Below the pieces are notes generated by a model. That model saw nothing but the letters and a program-made list of their open reading frames with translations, searched no databases and was not told the origin of the DNA. A DNA stretch of 64,000 nucleotides from Candidatus Pseudomonas phytovorans (lineage in GTDB: Bacteria > Pseudomonadota > Gammaproteobacteria > Pseudomonadales > Pseudomonadaceae), in contig CP119325.1 of NCBI GenBank assembly GCA_029202525.1, positions 2,330,001 to 2,394,000 of the forward strand, read 5' to 3'. A program made the translations under genes and the position numbers. Numbering within the stretch: the first letter of the stretch is position 1; every line of letters begins with the position of its first letter. Below are positions 6,795-15,371 of this stretch, piece after piece.

Positions 6795-9179
6795 TCAGAA
6801 GTCGTAACGCACTTTTGCCGTGAAGGCATCAGCATCGAAGCCAGTCTTCATCAGGCGCTCGTAGCTACCGCCGATGGTCACAGCGCCCAGCTTGTAGTTG
6901 ACGCCAATCCCCGCTTCGTAGCTGTTGCGCGCCGGGGTTACGCCGGTTGCCACGAACGAGTTGCCGCCGAGGGTGAAGGCCGAAGTTGTGCTGGATTTGT
7001 CGGCAATCAGGTCGTGGTAAGCCATGACCTTGAATTCGGGCTCCAGGGTGCCTTTGCCCAGGTCGAAGGCGCCAGCCACGCGCAGGCCGGCACCCAACTC
7101 ACCCACTTCCAGGCGCTGGTCGCCGGTTTTCAGGGCAGCGGAAGAGCCGTGCTCGGAGAAGCCGTCGATGGACAGGTTGGTGTAGCGTGCAGTCACGCGT
7201 GGCTCAACCAGCAGGTTGTGGTCGAAATGGAAGCCATAGCCAGCCATCACGTTCAGGCCGATCATGTCGCTGTCGTAGCTACCCTTGGCAGTGGTGCCGG
7301 AGATGTAGCGCTTCGAGTCGTTCTTGCCTTTGCCATACGACAGGCCGCCGTCGACGAAGTAGTTGCCTTCGGTCCAGGTGCCGTAAGCGGTCAGGGTGTT
7401 GTTTTCGACATCGGTCTTGTTGCCGTTGTCGGACTCGACATTGGTTTTCACATAGCTGTAGGCCACGCCCAGAACGGTGTTGCCGTTCAGCTTGTGGTCA
7501 GCGCCCAAGGCAAAGCCGCGGGAGTTGGCGTCGTAGCCCTCGACACCCGAACGTACATCCTGGTTGGCTTGGCTGGACAGAATCTGGAACCACGCGCCCG
7601 TACCCGACAGCAGGTCGCCCGAAGACTGCCCCGCACGCAGGTTGCTGGAGCGGCTGCTGATAGCATTGTTGACCAAGGTAATGCTCGAGTTGGCGGCAGA
7701 GGCTGCGCCACCGTTCACCTCAGGGGTGAATTGCTTGGCCACATTGGCGATGGCCTGGGCGTCAGAGCCTGCCGCCATCAGGGCTTTGAGCACCGGGTCA
7801 TTCGGGCTGTTCTGAGCCAGCAACTCGGCTACCGACATGAAGGACTGGCCAGCGCCCTGAACAGTGGCGTCACCGCCGCCGCTCTCGATCACGCTGCCGG
7901 TTTCTTCGTCGCCAACGCCGGTCACTTTGATGTTCAGCGTGCCGTCAGCGAGGGTGGAGCTGTTGACGGTCAGCAGCGATGAGCTGCTCTTGATCACAAC
8001 GTCGGGGGCAATGTTCAGGGTTTGCGCGCTGATCAGGTCGTAGTTGGCGCCGCCCTGGGCAAAGTCTGTGCCCTTGGCGTTGATCACCACGGTCGATCCG
8101 CTGGCCAGGTCCGCAGTGCCGGTCACGGTCAGTACTGGCTTGCCGGTTTGAGTTTCCACGCTTAATGGCAGGCCCAGGGTAGCGCCCGACATGAGGTTGA
8201 AATCGCCGTCGAGGGTGGTGTGCACCGCTGCCAATGTGAGTGTGGCGTTCTCGCTGATCCGCAGCCTGTCCGCTTCGATCAGGCTGGCGTCGATCAGGCC
8301 GTTGCCTCTGACCAGAATCCGGTCAATGCCATTGATATTGCCGACGATGCTCGACAGTTCGTCACTGCCAACTTCGCCAATGTTCAGGTCTGCCCGGCCT
8401 TCGGCGCCATAGATGGCGTAGCTACCGCCCTGGATCAAGCCGGAATCGGCATTGATTTGCAGGCGCTCGTTGTCAACCGGTGGGAGGTTGTAATCGCTGG
8501 GGTTCATGGTGAACTGGTCAAGATCAATGCCAATCTCACCGCCGCGAATGGTGCCGGAGTTGGTGATGCCTTTTTCCGGGTTGGTGAAGTTGACACCGTC
8601 TACCAAAATACCGCGACCCGAAAGGCCGTCTGCACTGACGCCTTCGATTACGCCGGCATTGTCGATGCTCTGGACCCAGGAAGGCAGAGAGTTTTTAGGG
8701 TCGAGGTCTGCGTTGCGGGTGCTGTCCAGGTCCAGGCCTACGCCGCCGCCGGAAATCACGCCATCATTCTGCACGACGCCACCCAGCACAGCACCCGAGA
8801 GATGCAGGCCTGTGGAGCCTTCACCTACCGCCTGGATGTTGGACTTGTTGGTGAGCGAGCCGGCCATGACTTTGTAGAAGTCAGGGCGGGGTGTCTGCTC
8901 GATGGTCATTGCACTTGAGTCAACACCGCTGGCTGTCACCGTGGCCGAGTTGATGATATTCCCGTTGTAGAGGCCTGCATTCTCGGCCTGCCTGTCACCG
9001 ACTACAACGTCTAGCAAATGCAGGCCTATCGAGTTGTCTCCGCTACCTGTTGCTTCGGTGCTGTTGGTGAAGCCATTGGGGAAGTTGGTAGAGGTGATTA
9101 CTTTGCCATCGGTGGCATAAGCGGCGGATACGTAGGCGATGGATACTGCAACCGCCAGTAGGCTCTGCTTGAAATACAT
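6795..9179 (-). CDS. Autotransporter (type V secretion) outer-membrane protein
   Basis: A 794-residue protein. The signal peptide MYFKQSLLAVAVSIAYVSA ends near Ala22. Residues 25 to about 430 form a passenger of repeated short strands rich in Gly, Asn, Thr and Ser with recurring NSGTIRGG- and NAGVIEG-like units, the pattern of a right-handed beta-helix. From about 525 to the end is the 12-strand beta-barrel (GTGAWFQILSS start, GFALGADHKLNGNTVLGVAY) closing in the terminal aromatic residue of KVRYDF. The barrel inserts in the outer membrane and exposes the passenger. No protease or lipase triad is obvious, so an adhesin or surface-coat role is likeliest. Confidence 0.88.
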   Translation of the reverse strand: MYFKQSLLAVAVSIAYVSAAYATDGKVITSTNFPNGFTNSTEATGSGDNSIGLHLLDVVVGDRQAENAGLYNGNIINSATVTASGVDSSAMTIEQTPRPDFYKVMAGSLTNKSNIQAVGEGSTGLHLSGAVLGGVVQNDGVISGGGVGLDLDSTRNADLDPKNSLPSWVQSIDNAGVIEGVSADGLSGRGILVDGVNFTNPEKGITNSGTIRGGEIGIDLDQFTMNPSDYNLPPVDNERLQINADSGLIQGGSYAIYGAEGRADLNIGEVGSDELSSIVGNINGIDRILVRGNGLIDASLIEADRLRISENATLTLAAVHTTLDGDFNLMSGATLGLPLSVETQTGKPVLTVTGTADLASGSTVVINAKGTDFAQGGANYDLISAQTLNIAPDVVIKSSSSLLTVNSSTLADGTLNIKVTGVGDEETGSVIESGGGDATVQGAGQSFMSVAELLAQNSPNDPVLKALMAAGSDAQAIANVAKQFTPEVNGGAASAANSSITLVNNAISSRSSNLRAGQSSGDLLSGTGAWFQILSSQANQDVRSGVEGYDANSRGFALGADHKLNGNTVLGVAYSYVKTNVESDNGNKTDVENNTLTAYGTWTEGNYFVDGGLSYGKGKNDSKRYISGTTAKGSYDSDMIGLNVMAGYGFHFDHNLLVEPRVTARYTNLSIDGFSEHGSSAALKTGDQRLEVGELGAGLRVAGAFDLGKGTLEPEFKVMAYHDLIADKSSTTSAFTLGGNSFVATGVTPARNSYEAGIGVNYKLGAVTIGGSYERLMKTGFDADAFTAKVRYDF

Positions 9180-9342
9180 TTCAGTCCTTAGTCTTCACAG
9201 CGCTTCACGGGAGTGAATGGCACCTTCTTTGTGTGCACCATCCAGAGCGCGGCCCGAAATGTACCCATTCGTTACAATGCATGTCAAATGGCCATCTTTT
9301 CGATGAAGTGGCTCTAGTACAGGTGTTTCGTGGGTTCTAAAG

Positions 9343-9741
9343 TCATTTCCTGGGCTTGCCCCCCAGCGCTCCAGTTGCCGAGAGCTTCATCAACCGCTGA
9401 AATTTTGGACAGGTCAGGTGATCCTGTTCCGGGCACTGCGCGGCATGCCGCAGGCCCTTGCTCATCGCCTGCAATCGTTTGATTTTTGCGTCCAGTTCAT
9501 CAGCCTTGGCAATCAGCATCTGGCGGTCGACCTGCAGGTCAACCAGCATCGCCCCCACCTCATCCAGCGAAAACCCCGCAGCCTGCCCCAAGGCGATCAA
9601 GGCCAGCCGGTCTGCGACATCAGCTGCAAACTGCCGCCGTTGGCCACGCCCGGCGAGTGATTTGAGCAAACCTTTCTTCTCGTAATAACGCAGCGTCGAG
9701 GCGGGTACGCCTGTGCGTCTGGCGACATCAGCAATGTCCAT
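9343..9741 (-). CDS. MerR-family transcriptional regulator
   Basis: A 132-residue MerR-type activator. The N-terminal winged helix is clear (MDIADVARRTGVPASTLRYY, then EKKGLLKS), followed by the long dimerisation helix containing MLIAKADELDAKIKRLQAM. The C-terminal tail has two Cys in CPEQDHLTCPKF, which might bind a metal or sense redox state, but this is not a known signature of CueR or SoxR. I prefer the internal ATG at 9741: an upstream start at 9771 would place the promoter palindrome inside the coding region. It faces a divergent membrane-protein gene whose promoter has the stretched 19-bp spacer typical of MerR control. Confidence 0.88.
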   Translation of the reverse strand: MDIADVARRTGVPASTLRYYEKKGLLKSLAGRGQRRQFAADVADRLALIALGQAAGFSLDEVGAMLVDLQVDRQMLIAKADELDAKIKRLQAMSKGLRHAAQCPEQDHLTCPKFQRLMKLSATGALGGKPRK

Positions 9742-9750
9742 TTTGGGCCC

Positions 9751-9781
9751 TTGACTTGAAGTTGACTTCAACTTCTATGCT
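9751..9781 (+). promoter_or_regulatory. MerR-type promoter and operator
   Basis: TTGACT (9751-9756) and TATGCT (9776-9781) are separated by 19 bp, longer than the sigma70 optimum, and the spacer holds the palindrome TTGAAGT-TG-ACTTCAA (9756-9771). This is the architecture that MerR proteins twist into an active form; it would drive the gene at 9823. Confidence 0.75.
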
Positions 9782-9822
9782 GCGCGGCAGGGTGATGACC
9801 GTCAATCTTCGAGGGCTTTTCA

Positions 9823-10311
9823 ATGACGTTTACTGCGATGTTTTCAGCTGCTTTGCCGATTGGCATCGGTGCCACGGTGGTGATGGACCTCTGGGGGCTG
9901 CTGCTGAGACGGCTAGGTGTTGCCGCGCCTAACTTTGCTATGGTCGGGCGTTGGGCGGGGCATTTGCTGCAGGGGCGTGTACGGCACCAGGCGATTGCCA
10001 GGGCGGAGCCGATGCGCCATGAGCTGGCGTTGGGGTGGGGGATTCACTACGCCATTGGCGTGCTGTTTGCGATGCTGCTGGTTACGGTCGTGGGGGAGGG
10101 CTGGTTGCTGGCGCCTACGTTGTTACCGGCAGTAGTTGTTGGTGTGAGTACAGTCGTGGCGCCGCTGTGCTTCATGCAGCCGGCGATGGGGGCGGGGTTC
10201 TTTGCATCCAGGACGCCGACACCTGCGCGTAACTGCTTGAAGAGTTTGGCAACGCATTTTGTGTTTGGTGTGGGGTTGTTCATGAGTGCGAGTTTGCTGG
10301 CTTTGATCTGA
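9823..10311 (+). CDS. DUF2938-type inner-membrane protein
   Basis: A 162-residue, very hydrophobic protein with about four membrane segments: the N-terminal FSAALPIGIGATVVMDLWGL, HYAIGVLFAMLLVTVV, a third spanning LLPAVVVGVSTVVAPLCF, and a C-terminal FVFGVGLFMSASLLALI. The WGLLLRRLGV start and the GRWAGHLLQGR loop match what I recall of DUF2938 proteins, often found next to a MerR or other single regulator in Pseudomonas. Function is unknown; export or resistance to whatever the MerR protein senses is a guess. The gene starts about 40 bp after the MerR-type promoter. Confidence 0.7.
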   Translation: MTFTAMFSAALPIGIGATVVMDLWGLLLRRLGVAAPNFAMVGRWAGHLLQGRVRHQAIARAEPMRHELALGWGIHYAIGVLFAMLLVTVVGEGWLLAPTLLPAVVVGVSTVVAPLCFMQPAMGAGFFASRTPTPARNCLKSLATHFVFGVGLFMSASLLALI

Positions 10312-10547
10312 GCCAGTTGATCCGCTCAGGGCGAGTCTGCAATTTGGCTAAGGGCATGATGCCTCCAACGGCTTTGGTAATCGCAGGCATGCTGTGTTTT
10401 TAGATGGATCTGACATCACTCTGAGAAAACTCCTACAGGTCATGTAAGTGCAGCGAATTATCCTACGACCTGCGTCGACTCCCGTCTGATTGTCCCGGGG
10501 ATCACCGCCCACTAGGCTTTTGCGGTCGCTGTCGGTTCAGCGATCGG

Positions 10548-10676
10548 GTGTGGAAATCCGGGTAGTATTGTGGAAGTTGTCGTTTTGGCAGCTGTGCGCG
10601 GGAGGTCCTCGACCTACCGGGTTTCCACATGCCTGGTTTTCCACCCCGCGTACAGCTGCCACCCAATGTGTGGAAA
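10548..10676 (+). ncRNA. Structured leader or small RNA upstream of a small protein
   Basis: A long stem pairs GGCAGCTGTGCGCGGG (10587-10602) with CCCGCGTACAGCTGCC (10645-10660). Inside are a hairpin AGGTC-CTC-GACCT (10603-10615) and a weaker ACCGGG/CCTGGT pair. The motif GTGGAAA occurs at 10550 and 10670 and its complement TTTCCAC at 10622 and 10638, so four copies are arranged symmetrically around the stem. It ends 36 bp before the ATG of the following gene. The rest of the gap 10312-10711 shows no gene. I infer a structured 5' leader; the DNA could instead be a repeated element. Confidence 0.5.
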
Positions 10677-10711
10677 CAAAGGGCAGCAGCACAATCACAT
10701 GTGGAGCTGTC

Positions 10712-10981
10712 ATGAAAAAGCTGGTCCCCGATCCACCCCACGTCTTCGATCTTCCCCAAGGTAAGTCCCTTTCCCGCGCTATCAGCGAAGGCATCGTGCC
10801 GATGGAGTTCGCGCTGATGAATGTTTCCCACTACCTGATGTTTGCCTACAGCGATAGCCGTCGGGCGCTTGAGCGTATTGAGGATGAGGAAACGCGGCAG
10901 TTGCTGGAGCATGGGTTGCGGGCCATGCAGATAGCCTGGGGGCAGGCTGATGCTGTAGCTCTGGCGGTTGAGCGGCGGTAA
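10712..10981 (+). CDS. Small Pseudomonas protein of the DUF3077/DUF6124 kind
   Basis: An 89-residue soluble protein starting MKKLVPDPPHVFDLPQGKSL. Pseudomonads carry many small proteins with this MKK-x-PDPP opening, followed by a helical segment (here FALMNVSHYLMFAYSDSRRA) and a second helix with LLEHGLRAMQIAW. Their function is unknown; the recalled family names DUF3077 or DUF6124 are not checked. The ATG at 10712 is preferred over an upstream frame start because GGAG lies six bases upstream and the family start motif begins there. It follows a long structured leader. Confidence 0.65.
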   Translation: MKKLVPDPPHVFDLPQGKSLSRAISEGIVPMEFALMNVSHYLMFAYSDSRRALERIEDEETRQLLEHGLRAMQIAWGQADAVALAVERR

Positions 10982-11058
10982 ATTTGTAGGCGCTGGTGAC
11001 TTGCAGGTGATCGCGTGCTGGCTGCCAGGTGCTTGGCTTGGGTTGTTTGGTGCCTGCG

Positions 11059-11090
11059 AGATCGAGCGCCGCGCGGGCGGCGCTCGATCT
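11059..11090. repeat. 13-bp perfect hairpin, dispersed element
   Basis: AGATCGAGCGCCG and its exact complement flank a six-base loop. The downstream 26 bp recur exactly at 52334-52359, so this is a dispersed chromosomal repeat; here it lies between the ends of two convergent genes and may act as a terminator. Confidence 0.6.
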
Positions 11091-11138
11091 AACAGGCAAT
11101 AAAAAACTATCGACGTACAGCTGTCAGCCCCAATCAAA

Positions 11139-11894
11139 TCAAGGCCCAGTCGCCAAAACCCCCATCCCCCCATACCGCCGCACAATCCGCTCGATCTCCC
11201 CCGACTGCTTCATCCTCACCAGCACCCGCAACAGCCCTTGTGTCGGTATCGCCGGGTCGTTGCGCACCATGCACCCCAGGTCCTGTTCCTCCAGCACCGC
11301 CAGCACCTGCAATCGCTGCTCGGCGGGCAAGCCGTGGTTGAACCACTGCAGCGAGAGCTGGTTGCTCACCGCATGCCGGTAGCGCCCGGCGTGCAACTTC
11401 TGCAGCACCAGCTGCTGGCTGCGGCTGTCCTCACGCCGCAGGTGACCTTGGTCCAGCAGCGGTTGCAAGGTCGAGTACGTGTAGCCCAGCACCGTTCCGA
11501 TGGCCTGAGGCGGCAGTTGCTCCGGGGGCATAGGGCTGCTGTCGCCAACGCGCCCCACCAGCACGTCGCGCTGGTGGATCAGCGGGATGCTCCACACGTA
11601 ATCCCCTGGTCGCTCATTGAGCCATTGAGTGCTGACGTAGCAACGCACATCGATATCGCCGCTGCTCATGGCCTCTTCCAGGCGCAAGCGGGCCATGACG
11701 TGGTACTCGGGGCGTGCGCCCACTTCCTTGGCAACGGCCTGTATGAGGTCGTAAAGCAACCCCTCCACGGGCTGATCGCCTTCGATGCGTACCAGTGGCA
11801 TGCTCCAGCTCTCGGCCACAGAGAAGCGCAGCACAGGCTGGTCAGCCAGGCTGTGGGTGGTCCAGAGCAACAGCAGGGCCAGTAAACTTCGCAA
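11139..11894 (-). CDS. Periplasmic solute-binding protein (transporter-binding family 3)
   Basis: A 251-residue exported protein. Starting from the TTG at 11894, which follows a strong GGGAGG, the N-terminus RSLLALLLLWTTHSLA is a clean signal peptide ending before DQP. An upstream ATG at 11945 would give an unlikely leader. The mature chain has the two-lobed binding-protein pattern: LRFSVAESWSMPLV at the start, EGLLYDLIQAVAKEVG, then VLGYTYSTLQPLL and a closing MKQSGEIERIVRRYGG. No permease or ATPase genes adjoin it, so it may be an orphan binding protein or a sensor partner. It is transcribed away from dnaX. Confidence 0.75.
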   Translation of the reverse strand: MRSLLALLLLWTTHSLADQPVLRFSVAESWSMPLVRIEGDQPVEGLLYDLIQAVAKEVGARPEYHVMARLRLEEAMSSGDIDVRCYVSTQWLNERPGDYVWSIPLIHQRDVLVGRVGDSSPMPPEQLPPQAIGTVLGYTYSTLQPLLDQGHLRREDSRSQQLVLQKLHAGRYRHAVSNQLSLQWFNHGLPAEQRLQVLAVLEEQDLGCMVRNDPAIPTQGLLRVLVRMKQSGEIERIVRRYGGMGVLATGP

Positions 11895-12018
11895 AGGCGT
11901 ATCCTCCCTGAACAACGCGCCTGCCTCACAGCTTAGACGACTCACGCAGGGTGCAATTTTGCCCCCGCTCCGCTAGCATTAGCGATCTTCCGCTCTATCA
12001 GGCTACGATGGTTTTTCG

Positions 12019-14079
12019 ATGAGTTATCAGGTTCTTGCACGTAAATGGCGTCCGCGCTCGTTCCGCGAAATGGTCGGCCAGGCCCATGTGCTGAAGGCCT
12101 TGATCAATGCCTTGGACAATCAGCGCCTGCACCACGCCTACCTGTTCACCGGTACCCGGGGCGTGGGCAAGACCACCATCGCCCGTATTATCGCCAAGTG
12201 CCTGAACTGCGAGACCGGCATCACCTCCACGCCGTGCGGCACCTGTTCGGTGTGCCGTGAAATCGATGAAGGCCGTTTCGTCGACCTGATCGAGATCGAC
12301 GCCGCCAGCCGCACCAAGGTCGAAGACACCCGTGAACTGCTGGACAACGTGCAGTACGCCCCGAGCCGTGGGCGCTTCAAGGTCTATCTGATCGACGAAG
12401 TGCACATGCTCTCGACGCACTCGTTCAACGCCTTGCTCAAGACGCTGGAAGAGCCGCCGCCCTACGTCAAGTTCATCCTCGCCACCACCGACCCGCAGAA
12501 GCTGCCGGCCACCATCCTGTCGCGCTGCCTGCAGTTCTCTCTGAAGAACATGACCCCGGAAAGGGTGGTTGAGCACCTCAGCCACGTACTGGCGGCCGAA
12601 AACGTGCCGTTCGAGCCGGATGCCCTGTGGCTACTGGGCCGTGCGGCTGATGGCTCGATGCGTGACGCCATGAGCCTTACCGACCAGGCCATCGCCTTTG
12701 GCGAAGGCAAGGTGCTGGCCGCCGATGTGCGGGCAATGCTTGGCAGCCTTGATCACGGCCAGGTCTACGGTGTGTTGCAGGCGTTGCTCGAAGGCGATGC
12801 CCGGGCCTTGCTGGAAGCCGTGCGCAGCCTGGCCGAGCAGGGCCCGGACTGGGCTGGCGTGCTGGCCGAGATGCTTAACGTATTGCACCGTGTGGCCATT
12901 GCTCAGGCGCTGCCGGAAGCGGTGGACAACGGCCAGGGCGACCGGGAGCGGGTACTGGCGCTGGCTACGGCGTTGCCGGCCGAGGATGTGCAGTTCTATT
13001 ACCAGATGGGCCTGATCGGCCGCCGGGACCTGCCGTTGGCGCCGGACCCGCGTGGTGGCTTCGAGATGGTCCTGCTGCGCATGCTGGCGTTCCGCCCTGC
13101 CGACACCGACGACGCGCCGAAACCGGTGCTAAAGCCAGTGGGGATCAGCCAGGCCACAGCTGATCCTGCAGCGAAGGTGGCAGCCTCGGCGTCGACCGAG
13201 CCCTCATCGTCTATCGCCGCCGTGCCGGCAGAGCCCGTGGCGGCCGCCCCGCAGCTGGAGGTGCCTGCACCTGCGGTAGCTGACCATGAGCCGGAGGCCG
13301 AGCCAGACCTCGAGCTGCAGGCCGAGATCGAGGCCATTTCCGTACCTGAGCCTGTCGCGGAGGTTGTCGACCTGCCGTGGGAAGAGCCGGCAGATGCGCC
13401 CGCGCCGGTAGCGGCTGAATCTGCGGCTGTGCCCACACCCACACCCGCACCCGAGACTGCTGCCCCGGCGCACGACGATGTACCTCCGTTCGACCCATCC
13501 GCCTACACCGATGTTGGCATGGACCGCGACGATGAGCCGCCGTTGGACGAAGATTATTACGGCGGTGAAAGCGACCCGGTGGGTTTCAGCTACCTGGACG
13601 AGTTGGCCGAACATGTTCAGGAAGACGTGTCCAAGCCCGCTGCCGAACCGCTGCCAGCCGCCAGGCCGGCCACCGGGCTGGCCCTGCAATGGCTGGAATT
13701 ATTCCCGCAGTTGCCTGTGTCCGGGATGACAGGCAACATCGCGGCAAACTGTACGCTGATTGCCGCTGATGGCGACGATTGGCTGCTGCACCTGGATCCT
13801 GGCCAGGGTGCGCTGTTCAACACGACCCAGCAGCGGCGCTTGAACGATGCGCTCAACCAGCACCTGGGGCGCACACTTAACCTGCGCATCGAGCTGATTC
13901 TGCCCGAGCAGGAAACCCCGGCCCAGGCCGCGTCGCGCAGGCGCGCAGAGCGCCAGCAGGACGCGGTGACTTCGATTGAGCAGGATCCGTTGATCCAGCA
14001 GATGATCAAGTTGTTCGGTGCCAAGGTGCGGCAGGATACTATTGAGCCTGTAGAGGCCCTGGCCAAACAGGGCCAGTAA
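12019..14079 (+). CDS. dnaX: DNA polymerase III subunits tau/gamma
   Basis: The clamp-loader ATPase, 686 residues. The opening MSYQVLARKWRPRSFREMVG is the hallmark of DnaX. The Walker A motif GTRGVGKTT is at about residues 45-53, four zinc-binding Cys follow in the CLNCETG and CGTCSVC segments, and the Walker B/sensor stretch is LIDEVHMLSTHSFNALLK. Residues 370-530 are a Pro/Ala/Glu-rich linker, and the last 130 form the tau-specific domain that binds polymerase alpha and the helicase. It is first in dnaX-ybaB-recR. I saw no E. coli-type slippery A-run in the coding sequence that would produce gamma by frameshifting. Confidence 0.97.
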   Translation: MSYQVLARKWRPRSFREMVGQAHVLKALINALDNQRLHHAYLFTGTRGVGKTTIARIIAKCLNCETGITSTPCGTCSVCREIDEGRFVDLIEIDAASRTKVEDTRELLDNVQYAPSRGRFKVYLIDEVHMLSTHSFNALLKTLEEPPPYVKFILATTDPQKLPATILSRCLQFSLKNMTPERVVEHLSHVLAAENVPFEPDALWLLGRAADGSMRDAMSLTDQAIAFGEGKVLAADVRAMLGSLDHGQVYGVLQALLEGDARALLEAVRSLAEQGPDWAGVLAEMLNVLHRVAIAQALPEAVDNGQGDRERVLALATALPAEDVQFYYQMGLIGRRDLPLAPDPRGGFEMVLLRMLAFRPADTDDAPKPVLKPVGISQATADPAAKVAASASTEPSSSIAAVPAEPVAAAPQLEVPAPAVADHEPEAEPDLELQAEIEAISVPEPVAEVVDLPWEEPADAPAPVAAESAAVPTPTPAPETAAPAHDDVPPFDPSAYTDVGMDRDDEPPLDEDYYGGESDPVGFSYLDELAEHVQEDVSKPAAEPLPAARPATGLALQWLELFPQLPVSGMTGNIAANCTLIAADGDDWLLHLDPGQGALFNTTQQRRLNDALNQHLGRTLNLRIELILPEQETPAQAASRRRAERQQDAVTSIEQDPLIQQMIKLFGAKVRQDTIEPVEALAKQGQ

Positions 14080-14142
14080 CGGATAACCATGCGGCTGGCC
14101 CTGCGCCGGGCCGCATCACACGACCCAATCGAGGTATACCCC

Positions 14143-14478
14143 ATGATGAAAGGTGGCATGGCCGGCCTGATGAAGCAGGCCCAGCAGATGCAGGAAAAAA
14201 TGCAGAAAATGCAGGAAGAGCTGGCCAACGCCGAAGTCACCGGCCAGTCCGGTGGCGGCCTGGTTAGCGTGGTGATGACCGGTCGTCACGACGTCAAGCG
14301 CGTCAGCATCGACCAGAGCCTGATGTCGACTGAAGAAGACGACAAGGAAGTGCTGGAAGACTTGATCGCCGCCGCACTGAACGATGCCGTGCGCAAGATC
14401 GAGCAGAGCAGCCAGGACAAGATGGGCGGCATGACCGCCGGCATGCAACTGCCGCCGGGCTTCAAGATGCCGTTCTAA
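14143..14478 (+). CDS. ybaB: YbaB/EbfC-family nucleoid-associated protein
   Basis: A 111-residue DNA-binding protein that forms dimers on the chromosome. The N-terminus MMKGGMAGLMKQAQQMQEKM and the Gln/Met/Glu-rich helix that follows are almost invariant in Pseudomonas. The core VVMTGRHDVKRVSID and the C-terminal QLPPGFKMPF complete the family pattern. GAGG lies eight bases before the ATG at 14143; an upstream start at 14089 has no support. It sits 63 bp after dnaX, upstream of recR, the usual bacterial arrangement, and is followed by an intrinsic terminator. Confidence 0.95.
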   Translation: MMKGGMAGLMKQAQQMQEKMQKMQEELANAEVTGQSGGGLVSVVMTGRHDVKRVSIDQSLMSTEEDDKEVLEDLIAAALNDAVRKIEQSSQDKMGGMTAGMQLPPGFKMPF

Positions 14479-14494
14479 GGGCATTGCGATACTG

Positions 14495-14528
14495 AAACCG
14501 CCGCTGATACCAGCGGCGGTTTTTTTTT
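14495..14528 (+). terminator. Intrinsic terminator after ybaB
   Basis: A GC-rich stem (ACCGCCGCTG and CAGCGGCGGT around ATAC) followed by nine T. Confidence 0.93.
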
Positions 14529-14640
14529 GGAGAAATTCCAACCCGGCCGTGGTCTGTTTTTGTGGGAGCAGAGAGCTGATTTGACGCCGCTGCCCACGCT
14601 GGGTATAAACCGCCTCTTATTGATTTGTCAGGCCATCCCC

Positions 14641-15243
14641 ATGAGCTTCAGCCCCCTCATCCGCCAACTGATCGACGGCCTGCGCATCCTGCCAGGTGTC
14701 GGCCAGAAAACCGCCCAGCGCATGGCCCTGCAACTGCTGGAGCGTGACCGCAGCGGCGGCATGCGCCTGGCTCAGGCCCTGACCCAGGCCATGGAAGGGG
14801 TTGGCCATTGCCGGCAGTGCCGCACCCTCACCGAGCAGGAACTGTGCCCGCAATGCGCGGACGTGCGCCGTGACGATACCCAGCTGTGCGTGGTCGAGGG
14901 GCCAGTGGATGTGTATGCGGTGGAGCAGACTGGCTACCGTGGCCGCTACTTTGTGCTCAAGGGCCACCTGTCGCCGCTGGACGGCCTGGGGCCGGAGGCG
15001 ATCGGCATTCCGCAGCTGATGGCACGCATCGAGGAGCAGGGCACATTCACCGAGGTGATTCTGGCGACCAACCCGACGGTGGAAGGCGAGGCGACGGCGC
15101 ATTACATTGCGCAGTTGCTGAACGAGAAGGGGCTGGTGGCGTCGCGGATTGCCCATGGTGTGCCGTTGGGCGGTGAGCTGGAGATGGTCGATGGTGGGAC
15201 TTTGGCCCATGCCTTCGCGGGGCGTCGGCCGATTTCGCTCTGA
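14641..15243 (+). CDS. recR: Recombination mediator RecR
   Basis: A 200-residue protein of the RecFOR pathway that helps load RecA on gapped DNA. It begins MSFSPLIRQLIDGLRILPGV with the helix-hairpin-helix GVGQKTAQRMA, then a four-Cys zinc finger (CRQC and CPQC), then the Toprim domain with CVVEGPVDVYAVEQTGYRG and the LKGHLSPLDGLGPE stretch. The C-terminal Walker-like segment is present. The start at 14641 fits the family; upstream codons in frame read through the terminator region. It lies 160 bp after ybaB, beyond the terminator, so it probably has its own promoter as well. Confidence 0.96.
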   Translation: MSFSPLIRQLIDGLRILPGVGQKTAQRMALQLLERDRSGGMRLAQALTQAMEGVGHCRQCRTLTEQELCPQCADVRRDDTQLCVVEGPVDVYAVEQTGYRGRYFVLKGHLSPLDGLGPEAIGIPQLMARIEEQGTFTEVILATNPTVEGEATAHYIAQLLNEKGLVASRIAHGVPLGGELEMVDGGTLAHAFAGRRPISL

Positions 15244-15264
15244 TCCATTGGGGCTGCTTTGCAG

Positions 15265-15350
15265 CCCATCGCCGGCAAGCCAGCTCCCACAGATTGCCAC
15301 AGGCCTCAAACTAGCGCTGTACCTGTGGGAGCTGGCTTGCCGGCGATGGG
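15265..15350. repeat. REP pair (REPIN) between recR and apt
   Basis: Long inverted arms reading CGCCGGCAAGCCAGCTCCCA and its complement flank about 30 bp. It belongs to the same repeat family as the copy at 18393-18482. Confidence 0.9.
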
Positions 15351-15371
15351 GCGCAAAGCGCCCCCAAGAAC

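Noticed and set aside
6774..7982. A 402-residue plus-strand frame
   Set aside because: Antisense to the autotransporter; the signal peptide and barrel on the other strand are clear.
14195..14200. A-run that might be a dnaX-type slippery site
   Set aside because: The six A lie in ybaB, after the dnaX stop, so they cannot cause gamma subunit synthesis.
15265..15350. Repeats that might be a CRISPR array
   Set aside because: They are single inverted pairs scattered between genes with no spacers in series; REP elements explain them.
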